Below are positions 45,599-57,817 of a stretch of 64,000 nt of DNA, piece after piece (the stretch's first letter is position 1; every line of letters begins with the position of its first letter). Made by a program: the position numbers and the translations under genes. The notes below the pieces were generated by a model. It worked only from the letters and a program-made list of their open reading frames with translations. It was not told where the DNA came from and did no database searches. This stretch comes from Hofstenia miamia (taxonomy: Eukaryota; Xenacoelomorpha; Acoela): contig SCFE01000004.1 in the NCBI GenBank assembly GCA_004352715.1, positions 2,986,632 through 3,050,631 of the forward strand. Direction: 5' to 3'.

Positions 45599-48500
45599 CG
45601 GCTTGTTGACAAGTCTGATTCGAAACCATTCAATTCACATTTGACTTTTATTTGCTTCCTTTATTGATAAACCCTTTTGACTTCTTACAATTATAAACTT
45701 TGTAAATTTTTTGAATTGGTTACAAATGCATTAGCCCCCAAGTAACTTCTGAGCTCCTCAAATTAGTAGGCCGAAACCCTCATAGCATTTTGAATATTAT
45801 TCAACACCATTGCATGATTTTTTCCTATGCGAATCATTTTGATTTTTTAATTTATTTTTTTGAAGAGGACTATTTACAATGTATTTCAAAATACAATTTT
45901 AATTTTAAGTTTATAAATTTTATATTGGTTTCTTATAAGTTGCAGAAATCCAAAATCCCTTTCTAGTCATTATTGTGAATCTCCAATTTACTCAACATTT
46001 CTCTAGCAAACGAAATATTGAAGAAGTGCTTTTAGTGAAAAAATTTAATTAGCATAAGATTGACTGAATAGGCTTTGATTAAAATAGAACACAGGTTTAC
46101 ATTGCCTGGGTGCTCCTATATCAAAGCTTTCGGTCCATAATCTTCTCGGACTAACTAAATATGACGAGTAAGTTAAATAACGTATGCAATACAATAACTG
46201 AATAAATAAAAGACCTGTTTCTTTATTAAATGCAGCAAAATTTTAATAGCCTGCATATTTTTTAAGCTACCCACAATTAAGTATTTGCTAGTGTTTAATT
46301 ATCTTGGACTTGTTGCTCTTTACTGGAAATCAATAACATAAGTCAAACTTCCAGTTTTTATCAAAATGAAACAATCCATACATTTGCATTTTTAAATTTC
46401 CTTAATAAATTTTATACTTTTATTGCAAATGGTTGTAATTATCATAGCTAACTAAGGAAACAATAAATGGTAAGGATGAGACAAATATACATTTACGAGC
46501 TGTAGTAGGAGTTAAGGCAAGTAATATATTTATGCAAGTCGCATTATATTTACAATTTTGAATAAAATAGGGTAATTTACAAAATTGGAAAATATGTGGC
46601 ATATGAAAAAATTTTTATAGGTCAAATTAAGGATTCTAATATTTTTTGTATGACTAACATTAGTTCAATACTCGCCCATAAACGTTAACCAAAAATAGGG
46701 GTAGCCAGAGAGGGCGAAGGGGGCCAAGGCCCCTCCCAATTTTTAAATATTTTTATTCAAAAGCTGAGCCTTTTTTGAAAGCATAATAAACTTTGTAGAA
46801 AATTATAACAACCTTCAAAAAAATTTTGACAATCTTCCAGCTTTAGTGTGGAATTAATTTTTGAAGTAAATTTATGTATAAGGCTTTCAAGAAAATTATC
46901 TTTGGGAGAAAAATTTCCATATCTATCAAATTTATTGTCGTTCAGGTTTTCATGTATCGAAAAAATTAAGATAATAACAGCTATATGCAATTGTTCAAAT
47001 TTGGTAATAGCAGCTAATTTTACAAATTCAAACTTGCAAAATTTTTATTTTCTACCACGTATAGCTTTGCTTAATAATTTTCAAAACATCAATGCCATTT
47101 TTGTCTTAAATATACTAGTATTTAATTCGGGGCGGTACTATTTCGGTCAAATAAAAATAAATTTCGCAGTAAATTTGCATTTTCACTCAATAGCCTTCAT
47201 CCTTCTGCAATAAATTATGTAATTGTGGAATAATAAACATTGATTTCCAAGATGGGTGTTAAATTTTATAGGATGTTAAGTAAATTTGACTATATACATC
47301 AATGGGCAGGTGACCAATAAATACCATCTATTTAAAATTTCATTAGTTTGTGGACACACCGGTGTGCATTTAGAGAGAATTATTTGGCACCGTAAATGCT
47401 GAGTCACTCTAGTTCTGACATCTGTTGCATTTCGATTCGCACGTGATGTACTGTTTTTTGTACGCGCTCGTCCAATCACTTTTCTTTTTTCTGTTGATAT
47501 ATCCTTGCCGTACAGCAACTAGAATAAATTCGTCGAGCAGATAATTAAGAGTAAAACCTACAGTAAAGATGTATAAATACCTCAAATGCCATAGCAACCG
47601 ATATCCGCTCACGGAACTCTTTAAAACCTAACTTGTCGCGAGATGAGGACGATAAAAAATGACACATGGAAAGTTCTGCTAATCTCCCTCTGCGGTCATT
47701 TACAAGTTTATGATCTCGTCAAACATCAATTCCCCCGAGCAAAGAAAGCGTGGTATAAATTTATGATATTTTAATAAATTAATTTGTTAGTGCTTCTTTG
47801 ATAATTAGAGAGTTTTTTTGAGTACATCAATAATTTTAATTTAAAATCATGCTAGTATGACGAAATCGATTATTTACTTGGAAAAATGAGCCGTTCCCTT
47901 AATAGCTTTTATTCTCTAATTGGTTTATTTGAATGTCTCCATGCATGACTCAATGTATAGCATTGAAAAAAAATTATTAAAAACAGAGTACATATTACTA
48001 ATTGGCTAAAAAGCATATCCCCGAGGAAATAATAGGTTTTCTCTTTGTTTACGATTGTCTTCATGGGCCCATACTGTGGTCAATACCGCTGCAATAAACG
48101 GTTTTTGTTTGGAAGTAAGCCTGGAAATTCTCTCATTTAATTGACTCCAGTGGGTGGGCGCGAGATCAAATATTCTGTCATAGACCGGAAATAATTTCTT
48201 TTTTCGATTTTACAGCGGATACAACTCAAAGTCTAAACTTACATTTGATGTGCTTTTCCTCACGATTTTCAAACTTCTAATTATCAAATATTAAAACTAG
48301 TGGCATTAATTTTCTTTCCGTGTGCTCTCTCCACTTGAGTTTTTAGTTTTATTTGTATATAAATTCAGTTGTTTATAAATATGGTACAAATATCTTGCCC
48401 TCACGCGGCAGATTTGGCGCCTAGATGTACATTTTACACACGACTCTTGACAGATGAAGCCGCCTTGTGGACTCTCTCTGACTTCTGCCTAAAACGCAGC

Positions 48501-48866
48501 ATTTTTAATGGCTGTAGGCAAACGCCCTTTATCATATCATATCGATTCTCTGGTCACACTGAAAATGCGTTGCATCGAGGTCAACGGACTTCTATAGTTT
48601 TTTACATCAATTTTTAATTGCTCACAATACAATATTTTGAATCAATATTTTGTATTTAATTATTTGTAATTTTTTAATAAATAACTCAAAATATTCTTCT
48701 TCTTATTTTTGACAAACATCTGACATATATATTGTTTTATATCAATAAATTACTATTAATTTATTTCTTTTTATAATAATATTTATTTATATTATATGAA
48801 TGTTAATTTGAACTATAATATGTATATTTACCTATACTATATACACTATGTATATATATGTACAGT
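45599..48866. other. Intergenic; one weak ORF and two CpG-richer patches
   Basis: A minus-strand stretch (about 47045-46757) stays open for some 97 codons (FVKLAAITKFEQLHIAVII, then KFDRYGNFSPKDNFLESLI) and ends beside a GGGGGCC hairpin (46704-46735) of the kind found near hAT-like ends, so it may be transposon-derived. 47350-47760 and 48360-48600 hold unusually many CG dinucleotides for this window and could be promoters, but no gene was identified next to them. Confidence 0.4.
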
Positions 48867-49016
48867 ATATATATATATATATATATATATNNNNNNNNNN
48901 NNNNNNNNNNNNNNNNNNNNNNNNNNNNNNNNNNNNNNNNNNNNNNNNNNNNNNNNNNNNNNNNNNNNNNNNNNNNNNNNNNNNNNNNNNNNNNNNNNNN
49001 NNNNNATATATATATA
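48867..49016. repeat. (TA)n tract with a 115-N gap inside
   Basis: Ns at 48891-49005, with (TA)n on both sides. Confidence 0.95.
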
Positions 49017-49268
49017 TACGCTAAGTACGCTGTGCTTACGCTAGGTACACCCCCAAAAAATAGATCTTTTCGATCTGTACCTAATGTTACCTGGGTACAA
49101 AAAATGTGTGGGAAAATTCGGTATATAAATTTTTTTTGAAAATTTCAATAAGTAACCTACATTGTCAAAATTTTGCATGGTGATACCTAGGCCTATTGTA
49201 AACACAAATTAGCTACATTTTTCGAAAAAATTTAATTTCACTTAAAACTGGGGGTCACTTACGCTTGA

Positions 49269-49309
49269 CCAGGAGCAAACATTATCAGTGGTGAAATACT
49301 CATTAACAC

Positions 49310-49355
<46 letters not shown>
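49269..49355 (+). repeat. 42-bp element plus (TA)n, copy 1
   Basis: CCAGGAGCAAACATTATCAG followed by TGGTGAAATACTCATTAACA leads directly into about 21 TA units. The same module occurs at 52711-52784. Confidence 0.85.
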
Positions 49356-49359
<4 letters not shown>

Positions 49360-51431
49360 GTGCATGTCAGTTTCATTGCAATTATCAGTGTAGGCAACCA
49401 AAACACTTGGAATATAATGCACTTATATTTTTATGCTATTTTTGAAATTTTTTGAATGAATGGCATTCCAAAACAATTGCATTTCTCAAGCTTTCTAAGC
49501 AGAATTGTAATCGAGGAAAATGCTAATTGAATATTTATAATTAGAATATGGAATAAAGATAATGGATTATTGAAACTGTATTTTCTAGAAGGACTTCCTT
49601 CTATTTACATTTGCCTAATTAAAATTTGTAAACAATTCACTTTGTCTCTAGATGCTATTCTTAGTTGTCAATTACTACGCATTTTAAATAGCATATAAAA
49701 TTGTTATTCAAATTAAATTATGCGCAATATTTTCTACAAATCTTCACAAGTAGTTACACGCAATCCATTCTCACTGCAGAAATATAAATAATTTTTATCA
49801 TCTTATCTAGTCTTAGATAAATTAATTTATTACTGCAATAAATCAATGTGTTTTCCATTCATACTATGTTTTATTAATATTAATTAAAAATACATTTCAT
49901 AATAAATAGCAATTTTAAATATATGCAAATTATGTAACCCAATGGTTTTACACAATTTATAATATGTACATATACATAATTTTTTATATCAATTACTAAT
50001 TCCAGCTAAGTGTAGAAAGATTGGGAAACTAATATAAATAAAATTTAAGGCTGTTTTCTAACACAAAATACGCATTTTTATATAAAGTTAATGTACAACA
50101 AAATATTTAAGCTTGCTTCCTTTGTGTATGCATTACTTGCAATTTTTGTGTATGCATTGCAGTACAAGTGAATATGTATGAAGACAATATTTAAAATGTA
50201 TATATATATATATATATATATACAAGATTCAAAAGCAATTTATTGCTACAAGAAAAAGGTACAAAAACTATAAACTACAAAACTACAAAAAGCTATTTAC
50301 AAATATAATAAATATATATAATATTAAAATGTGTGCGTGCATTTTATACAAAATCTTCAAATGAATGTAGTGTATTATTTTCATTAAGTAGGCATTGTCT
50401 ATTAAAGAGGAATGCTAAGCATATAAATTGTTGCTTACGTTACTCATGAAAATAAAATATAAGAAGTAACACTCCTTAATTCTTATTTGGAGATGCTAAT
50501 GTACTTTCTTAGCATGGATGAGTTGAAATAGAAATTGACAGTGCTTACCTCAGGTAATTAAGGTCAAACGCGATGCTACATCGGTAATTTGAAGGAGACT
50601 TAGAGATTACAACTCAATAAATAGCAACAACACTCTTAATTTAGATGCAAGGTCGTCTTTTAAGGCAAATTTATGTAAGGAATTTCCTTGGTAATGTTAC
50701 AGTTTAAATTCAAGAGCAACTGTTAAAGCAGCATGTTAATTCTCCTGTCTGTGCATAGCTTTAGTTTCTCCATCAATTGGGTCGAGATTTGAAATAATCT
50801 CAATGTGCATCATTAAAAATTGTCATAGTGAAAATTGAAGGGCTGAATGGATTTTGAAGGGATGTATGTTTTAATTCTGATATTTAAAGCTGAGTGCAAA
50901 CTAAGTGCAAGTATGGCCTACTTAAGGCACCGCCAAACCATGTGTAACAAACAATGCAAATAGGAGCGATGAAATAATCAAAATTAATTGATTCCTGGGA
51001 AGGGAAAAAAAATTTTTTAGCAAAAGTTAAAATTATCTTGTAGGTCTTGAAACGTAGGAATACCTGGATTCTAAGTTTAATCTGTTCATCTTAACACCAA
51101 TTATTTTAAACTATTTTAGCTTTTTTGGCAACTGTAATAGTTGGCGACATGTATACAAAATATATGTGGAACGTACTTTTTCTATCCTTGATTAATAATA
51201 AATGTTTTGACAAAAAAATATATTCATAATTTTTTTCTTCAATTTATTAATGAATGAAGAATCTATACTACCAAAATATCACGTTTTTTTCCAACACAAA
51301 ATTGGATAAATTTATTGCTGTTCTAAATATCGCTTTTCAATTTATTACTGATCTCTACGTGCGCACATTTTATTGAGATAAGCTCGCCTCTTATTTCAAT
51401 TCAATGCTGCAGATGGCCTGGTCGTATTCAT
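49356..51431. other. Intergenic, no supported gene
   Basis: AT-rich, with (TA)n at about 50198-50222. No coding exon was recognised. Confidence 0.5.
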
Positions 51432-51501
51432 GGAGTTCTGTATAATAGCAGAACTCCTTGCCGTATTTTAAATACGAGGCAAGCATTCATAGCAGTGAAT
51501 G
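51432..51501. ncRNA. Three abutting hairpins, possible structured element
   Basis: Hairpin 1: GGAGTTCTG (51432-51440), 8-base loop, CAGAACTCC (51449-51457), nine perfect pairs. Hairpin 2: CTTGCC (51457-51462) with GGCAAG (51478-51483), and an inner GTATT/AATAC stem with a 2-base GA bulge. Hairpin 3: CATTCA (51484-51489), 6-base loop, TGAATG (51496-51501). They adjoin with no spacer. ATAGCAG occurs in the loop and arm of both 1 and 3. No reading frame covers it. It could be a structured RNA, a cruciform-forming site or the core of a MITE; the RNA label is a guess. Confidence 0.4.
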
Positions 51502-52556
51502 AGACATACTTAACCTGTGCCATGATGAAAGAATCCTATGAGATAACTCAAAAATGACCAAAAAAAATGAAGTTGTTGCACCAAAGGTTTCACAGTGCTT
51601 ACCAAGTACATTTCATCGATATTCAAATGATATTTAGCTCGTTTCTCGTATTTATCAAGTTGTTATCTTTAGTTTCAAACGTATAAGAAACACTTGTAAT
51701 CCCTAATGGTTTATTTCCAGTGGTCTTCCATGCAACAAAGACTGAGGATTATTATATAAAACCTCTGGCTCAGCCCAATTTAAACATTAAAATGGAGTAG
51801 ATTTCCACCCAAATTCATCATATTTCTCTCAAACTGTCATTAAGTAGCCTTGAATTAGAATGAGTTACCACTAGAATAAAAAAATAATATTTTTAACAAA
51901 ACTTCCAACAATCAATGATATGAATAGAATTAGCATGGCATTTTCTCTACATTTAAATAATTGTTTTTTCAGTATACCAGCGCTAATTGATGAAAAGTGG
52001 AATTATTTCTGAGGGAAACTTTAGAACTAATTTAGTCGCAGCATTAATGTCGAAATTAATTCATTGAAGACGAATATATTTCCTATCACAAGGTTAGGAA
52101 GATGAAAGGCTAAAGAAGTGCATTGCTTCTTCTGTCTAAAATAAAAAACAAATGGAGGATGGAAATTAGTTTATTAGAATGGGGATGAATGGAACAGCTA
52201 AAATGTTTTTAAAAGCTTTTTGAGTGCGTCCCTTTTAGAATTTAATTGTCACTCCAATAATTCTATACAAACAATTGCCAAAATGTATATTAAACAATAA
52301 ATGTCCTTGGAAATTGAAGTGCAGTAAATGCATTATTTCAAAGAATTTTTTTATTAAATTCATTACATTTATGATTCTGCAAGATATTTCTCGTAGCTAA
52401 AAATACTTATTTAGAGTAGGTGGAGCGTGCAGACGAGGACTTTTTATGAATGCCAAGGCTTCTAAGTTTATATTTACTAAGAATATCATAATTAACCAAG
52501 GTCTAAATCTTTAAAGAATCTTCTGCATTAATTATGTTAAATACATCATATATTTA
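51502..52556. other. Intergenic, no supported gene
   Basis: AT-rich, with nothing recognised. Confidence 0.5.
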
Positions 52557-52583
52557 AATATATATATATATATATATATATAA
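52557..52583. repeat. (TA)n microsatellite
   Basis: About 11 TA units. Confidence 0.9.
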
Positions 52584-52710
52584 ATATATGATTAATCACT
52601 ACTAAAAGTCTTCAATTCGCTATTAATATAACGATCTATAAATTTAACAAAAATAAGTTTTTTATAAAAATTTCTTATTATTCTGCAATTATTGCAGAAA
52701 CAAGATAAAA

Positions 52711-52752
52711 CCAGGAGCAAACATTATCAGTGGTGAAATACTCCTTAACATG

Positions 52753-52784
<32 letters not shown>
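52711..52784 (+). repeat. 42-bp element plus (TA)n, copy 2
   Basis: Matches 49269-49355 with differences only at ACTCC/ACTCA and ACATG/ACACG, and again leads straight into (TA)n. Confidence 0.85.
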
Positions 52785-52787
<3 letters not shown>

Positions 52788-52995
52788 AAAGTTCAGCAGT
52801 AATCATACTTTTATTTAATCAAAATAAGGCTTTTTCTAATTTAATTACGTTGTAGACTGTTTTAGATTCTAGAAAGATTTAGTAAATACATTATCTGAGT
52901 CCTACTGTATGATTTTAAACTAATAGATGTCACTTTAAGTAGAATATCAATTAATTATTTGTTACTTAATGTAATATTTTTCATATCAAGCTTGA

Positions 52996-53250
52996 TTAAA
53001 CAGGAAGTTTTGTAGTGAATAACTTTTTCGAAGGTTCATAGATCATCATATAAGTATATTTATGATCCCTCCCTGACTCGTTTTTTTGTTGAAGATTAAA
53101 CACGTCGTTCATTAATAAATAATATGTGGGTGGTTTACAAAAATTATTAATGGTGGTAAGTTTCATATGGGGCAACGGTTCTTTGTCTAACTTGTAATTA
53201 TTTAGGAGACAACATGAATCAGCCAAGAATTGTCTAATTTGATATGGTGT
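52996..53250 (-). CDS. tmem26: TMEM26 exon 3 (C-terminal tail)
   Basis: The intron ends in a fine pyrimidine tract (TTTTTTTTCCCATTGTAG) followed five bases later by a second AG. The first AG gives a 17-residue end (IRHHIKLDN...); the second gives 84 residues (TPYQIRQFLADSCCLLNNYK to TTKLPV). I prefer the longer frame because it stays open for 84 codons, but the tandem acceptors may give two products. Confidence 0.6.
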   Translation of the reverse strand, partial: TPYQIRQFLADSCCLLNNYKLDKEPLPHMKLTTINNFCKPPTYYLLMNDVFNLQQKNESGRDHKYTYMMIYEPSKKLFTTKLPV

Positions 53251-56200
53251 CTTATCTACAATGGGAAAAAAAACTGCATAAAAGCGGCCAATACCCAGAA
53301 AAAACTAATGAATTTGAAAAACTTACCATCATGTCCTGTCTACTTTGATCGAAATGTTCTTCATATACAATCATGACCAATTTGTACAGTTGCATGATTA
53401 TTACGAGAAAGTTTTTACATGTAAAGAAAATGAGAGCTTGTGATATTACTTCGAACTTTATCATTATTGTCATTCGAAGACTGAAGAATGGTAAGTCCTG
53501 TAGAAGCAAAGTCACCATTAACGTCCATATTTCTGTCCCCATGATGTGAGTAACTAAAGTAAGAAAGAAATTTTGGGCTTCAGGCTCATTCTAAACAATG
53601 TTAGCATTGATTTGTAGTTCTTTTATATTCAAAATCAATTTATTTTTTAAGAATCAACAATTAATAACATGAACAAATAACGAATCTATGCGAGAATCCC
53701 ATCATATTAGATATTTATAAATTTGACGTAATGTAAGATGTAATAATGCCAGGGTTGTTCTAAAAGTATCCGAAAACAATTTCTATGGTATTTTTGAATA
53801 TCATTAGTCATTACTCTGTTTTAGGCAAGATCAATACAATGCTGAAGAAGTTAATAGAAAAACTTCAAATACCACTTTTGCACCATGATAACTCAACGTC
53901 CCACACTACAACAATCACTCTTCAAACATTTGAAAGTTTTGGTTGGGAGACTTTACCACTTCCCACTTACTCCCCAGACCTTGCTTCATCAGATTTCTTT
54001 CTGCTTGGTGCCTTGAAGCAACCTTTTATAGGAAGAAAGTTTCAAAACTGTAAAACCTTGATTGAAGAAGCATCACAATGCCTGAGAAGAAAGGCCAAAT
54101 CCTTTCTACGGCGGGCCCCATATTATTGGTGACATGTTAGAGCAAATGCGTTCGACTAAGCGGTGAATACATAAAAAAATTTCTTGAAGATGACGAACAA
54201 TAAGATGATAATGTAATATAAGACGACTGAATAATATCCAATCTACTTAAAAAATTAACCTGAATTTTTTAGTGGATAAATATCACTCTGATTTTGAAAT
54301 TCCAGATACTTTTCGAACAACCCTCGTATTTATAAAGCATATGTAAATCCTTTATTATTAAGCACGAATAGAGCTCCATATCCATATTATGTTCTATTAG
54401 ATAAAACCTCTTAAAACAAGTTATGAAAAATATTTCTAAGAAATTTAATGATTCCACTGTCATCATGTAATAATAGATACATTTAGGATTATACTTTGAC
54501 TAAGTATGCTTATATTTTTAAATTTTGCAATTGTCAAAGTGTGTGAAATTATACATAAAGAAATTAGCATCAGCTGTTTTCAGAATTTGCCAGAAACGAG
54601 TCATACTTGATTGATTGGAAGAAATTTACTCAGTTGTCATAATTACTTGTCGTTAAATTTTTGATTTGCAAAGTAGCTAAGATTTAACAATAACGTATAG
54701 ATGCTAGTTAAACACAAACCTGAATTTGAAAATCAATAAATATTAAACGATTAAGAAAATGCTTAAATTTGGGAAATTATTGCTGTAGTTTCGTCACATT
54801 TATGCATAAAAACAATGCATAATATGCCCTAAGTTTACATAACAGTGCCTTAATACCACAATTTTTGGCTTTTTTGAGAATGTTTTTAACATTTACACAA
54901 AAATCTGTTAGAAGGAACTATTGTGAAAAACTTTTGTGAATCCAGTTGACAGGTTGTAGTGAACATCTTGAAATATTTATAATTGCAATGATTTACGGAT
55001 ATATTATAAGCATGCATACTATTTGTGTTAGAATAAGATATTTCGCTTAGTGTAATTGGCGGTGCATTATATTAGGGTTAATTATATACGATTGCGAATG
55101 TACATTCAATATGGGATCAAGAAAAGAAGAAATGATTCATTCATGGAATGGTAACATCATTTTAAGCCTCTTTAATACTATTTTATAAATTTTGAACAAA
55201 AACCTAGTTTCTAGTTGATTAGTTATTTCTTATTTTTGAAATTTATAACGACTTCGTAACAATCATCTGAAGCATATAATTGGCATAGAATATGTTCTTT
55301 TCATCGATGTCATTCACAATAATTGTTTGGAAGATTTGGAGATAATTGACAGAAAAGAGGAAATTGCAAAGAAGAAAATTTGTGAAGACTTCTTGATTGT
55401 AGTTATGGATTAGCTGGCCAAGTTCCAAAAAGACGTTTCATACATGACATAAATTGCTAAAATGAATTCAAATGTGTACAAAAATCATGGCAGCTGCAAT
55501 ATACATTGCGCCTAAATGCAATTTATTGTCAATACATTTGGTTTTTTTACTGCTTGGATAGTGACAATTAGTAAGGTCAATATACTGTTATTGAAGGATA
55601 GTGTTATTTATACAACTACTATCTTAATGCGTTGTGCAAAAAAATTAAATTTTTAAAGATACTGAAGATGTATTCATTTTGTAAGATATGATTATGTAAA
55701 CATGCATCTATGTTGATTAAAACTAACTTTGGTATGTCTTTATGGGGTAATTTATCTAATGTTAATGTGATAACTGGTAACTTCTATAAAGATAAAGGAA
55801 TTCCTTAGAAGTTGTTGGAAGTAACACCTTAAATATATTTTTATAAATTATCTTTTTCATTGCAATGAAATGTACCAAGAGAACATCTAGTCAACGTTGC
55901 TAACTAATTCTGCGGTACTAGAACCATAATTGAAGTTATTGGGAAGAATTTTAGAGGTTTATGCTATTTTTGCAAATTTTGAGAAAGATGGAAGCCATGC
56001 TTTCTGTCTACGTGAACCCATGGACCAGAAAATTTAATAAGGCGGTAATTTGACCAGAGTTAATATATTGTGGTCCGCCAGAAGCACATTGCAAACATAG
56101 TTTAAGTTTACTTACCTTATTGCCAGTATTTAATTGTTCCATACTTGCAGTTCCAACTTTTTTACTCATAGTTTTTACCAGTGTAAACTGAAGGAGGCTG

Positions 56201-56955
56201 CAAGACCAAACGCCTAATGTACTATAAGTAATGTGTTTGTTAATGCTTTCCGAAGGTACCAGTCTAAAAATTTCAAATAATTCTACAATATCTGCCGCCA
56301 TTCCAACATAAATAAGCAGAAGAAGTGATAGTTGATCGCGTGTCATTCGGCCTTTAGGAAGCATCCATCTACCGATAATTAAAACAAACATTAAGCTCCC
56401 CTCCATGATCGCCATCTTGTCCACGTACGTATATCTTGCGTAAATAGATTCAATGTTGTTTCGCCAGCCAGATATTTCTTCATGGACATCTTTGGGAATG
56501 GCACGTTTTCTGACACTTATGCTATCATTTACGTAAATGTCATTAATATTAATGACGGTTTGATTAAGATTTAATGTAAAGTTTGTATACGAAGACCTAT
56601 TACTTGTTTCTAGAGATGTATTTGAATTAACCATTCTTAGGTGATAATCTATACGGCAAAGCCATATTGCAGGGACGACAGAGATAAGATAACACAAAAC
56701 ACATGGACAGAACCATTTGAACTCACGCCCTTTTTGGTGTTTGACAACAAAGAATGTTTCAAAAGCTAAGAAACTTAACGTACACAAGAAGAATATATAA
56801 GATTGCTCTCCTTTTTCTTTTGCATATAAAATACATGCAACCGCATGTGAAGCAAATAGGAATCTAGCAGACAAGGCTTGTATATAAGTGAATCCGGCGT
56901 CTAGCAGCCTAAGAACTTTTTGTAAGCCAACTGGTAACCATTCTTTTGATTGCAT
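52996..56955 (-). CDS. tmem26: TMEM26, three-exon gene
   Basis: Exons 56955-56116, 53590-53327 and 53250-52996 join in phase 0 to about 452 residues (vertebrate TMEM26 is about 370). TMEM26 is a multi-pass membrane protein of poorly known function. It is recognised by MTRDQLSLLLLIYVGMAADI (204-223), LGVWSCSLLQFTLV (247-260), and in exon 2 TLLLQDLPFFSLRMTIMIKF and LIFFTCKNFLVIIMQLYKLV. About eight membrane helices are expected. A lumenal-type loop (about 110-150) carries at least five N-glycosylation sequons (NTS, NRS, NFT, NQT, NDS). The C-terminal 84 residues from exon 3 are hydrophilic and show no family match. Intron 1 is 2.5 kb and contains a mariner relic; intron 2 is 76 bp. Confidence 0.85.
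53327..53590 (-). CDS. tmem26: TMEM26 exon 2
   Basis: 88 codons. The acceptor TTGTTTAG, with a GCTAAC branch-like word 13 bases upstream, gives phase 0 and starts NEPEAQNFFLTLVTHIMGTE. A nearer acceptor (ACTTTAG) would break the frame. The donor is ATGATG then GTAAGT. Confidence 0.82.
53750..54326 (+). mobile_element. Internally deleted mariner element in TMEM26 intron 1
   Basis: Terminal inverted repeats AGGGTTGTTCTAAAAGTATC (left) and, reversed, AGGGTTGTTCGAAAAGTATC (right) bound 577 bp, against about 1.3 kb for a full mariner. The right end abuts TA and the left TG, a damaged TA target. The frame 53785-54132 keeps the C-terminal half of the transposase: LLHHDNSTSHT with the second catalytic Asp and TYSPDLASSDFFLLGAL with the third, 34 residues later as in mariner D,D34D. 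The N-terminal DNA-binding half is missing and the 3' end is frameshifted, so it is dead. It lies antisense to TMEM26. Confidence 0.88.
54327..56115. other. Rest of TMEM26 intron 1
   Basis: AT-rich intron. A 61-codon minus frame (55243-55428) has no ATG and no resemblance to TMEM26. Confidence 0.6.
56116..56955 (-). CDS. tmem26: TMEM26 exon 1
   Basis: 280 codons from ATG (MQSKEWLPVG) to a strong donor (AATAAG then GTAAGT). Reading on past the donor would add 35 residues of intron translation before a stop; the consensus donor and the match of the next exon show that this is not the true end. Confidence 0.9.
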
Positions 56956-57817
56956 TTTTAAAGAGTTATCGCATCTGTTTCAAGACATTAACTCCTGATA
57001 AATTTGCTTCTCAATCTATTTTCATCAAAGGAAATCACTGGCGCCCTACAGCGATTGATTAAGGAACTAAATATGTAATACTGGTGGAAGAGATTAAAGA
57101 AAATATTCCATTTAGGAAAAAACTTTTATTATTAATATCATTTACCGGAAGGAGATTGATGTGATTGCTCAATAAAAGTTGATTAATCTGCTGCATCGGA
57201 ATTATTTTGCACTATCAAATCCAGAATACAATTAATATTAAATTACATAAAGTAAGTAATATCTGACCTGAGTATATTATAGTTTATATTCCTACGAAGA
57301 ACTACACACAATTGCAAATCACTATTTAGGCTTTAATAACACTTTGAAAATTGATATCAATAATCATCATGGCACCTTTTCTTCAACTTTTGTTTTTTGA
57401 AAGAAGGTCTAACATGTTTGAAATATAGCTCTAATGGATCAATCTACACATTGGGTATGAACTACTTTTTAAAACAATTTGTTCTGAATATATTGGATTA
57501 ATATTTAAAAATCTCAACACAACCTCGTCTCATACTCAAAATATATCCAATGCCAGCTAATATAAAAACTTGTGTCATATTATACAGTGTATATACTTTC
57601 TAATTTTTCATTTTACCTTGTTATACAAAATTGAATAGTATGTAAATTAAATATGCTTAGAAATAAATTATCAGATGTAATAATTAGGACATTAAAATTT
57701 GATTTAAAAAATTGAAATTGTGGAATCTTTTCAGAAATAAAGAACACGCATTTATAAACGTGTTGCCATTGTGTGATATTTTTTGGTCAAAGTGAAAAAC
57801 ACAACCCTACTTGTAAA
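56956..57817. other. Region upstream of TMEM26
   Basis: AT-rich, with no TATA-type promoter that can be singled out and no other gene. Confidence 0.5.

Noticed and set aside
44490-45633. Frames of 360-380 codons on both strands
   Set aside because: They cross 1000 Ns and (TA)n that reads as Tyr-Ile repeats.
48369-48617. 82-codon plus frame in a GC-richer patch
   Set aside because: Opened by composition; no domain, no splice context and poor continuity on either side.
55243-55428. 61-codon minus ORF in TMEM26 intron 1
   Set aside because: No ATG, no good acceptor and no similarity to TMEM26; the exon 1 to exon 2 junction works without it.
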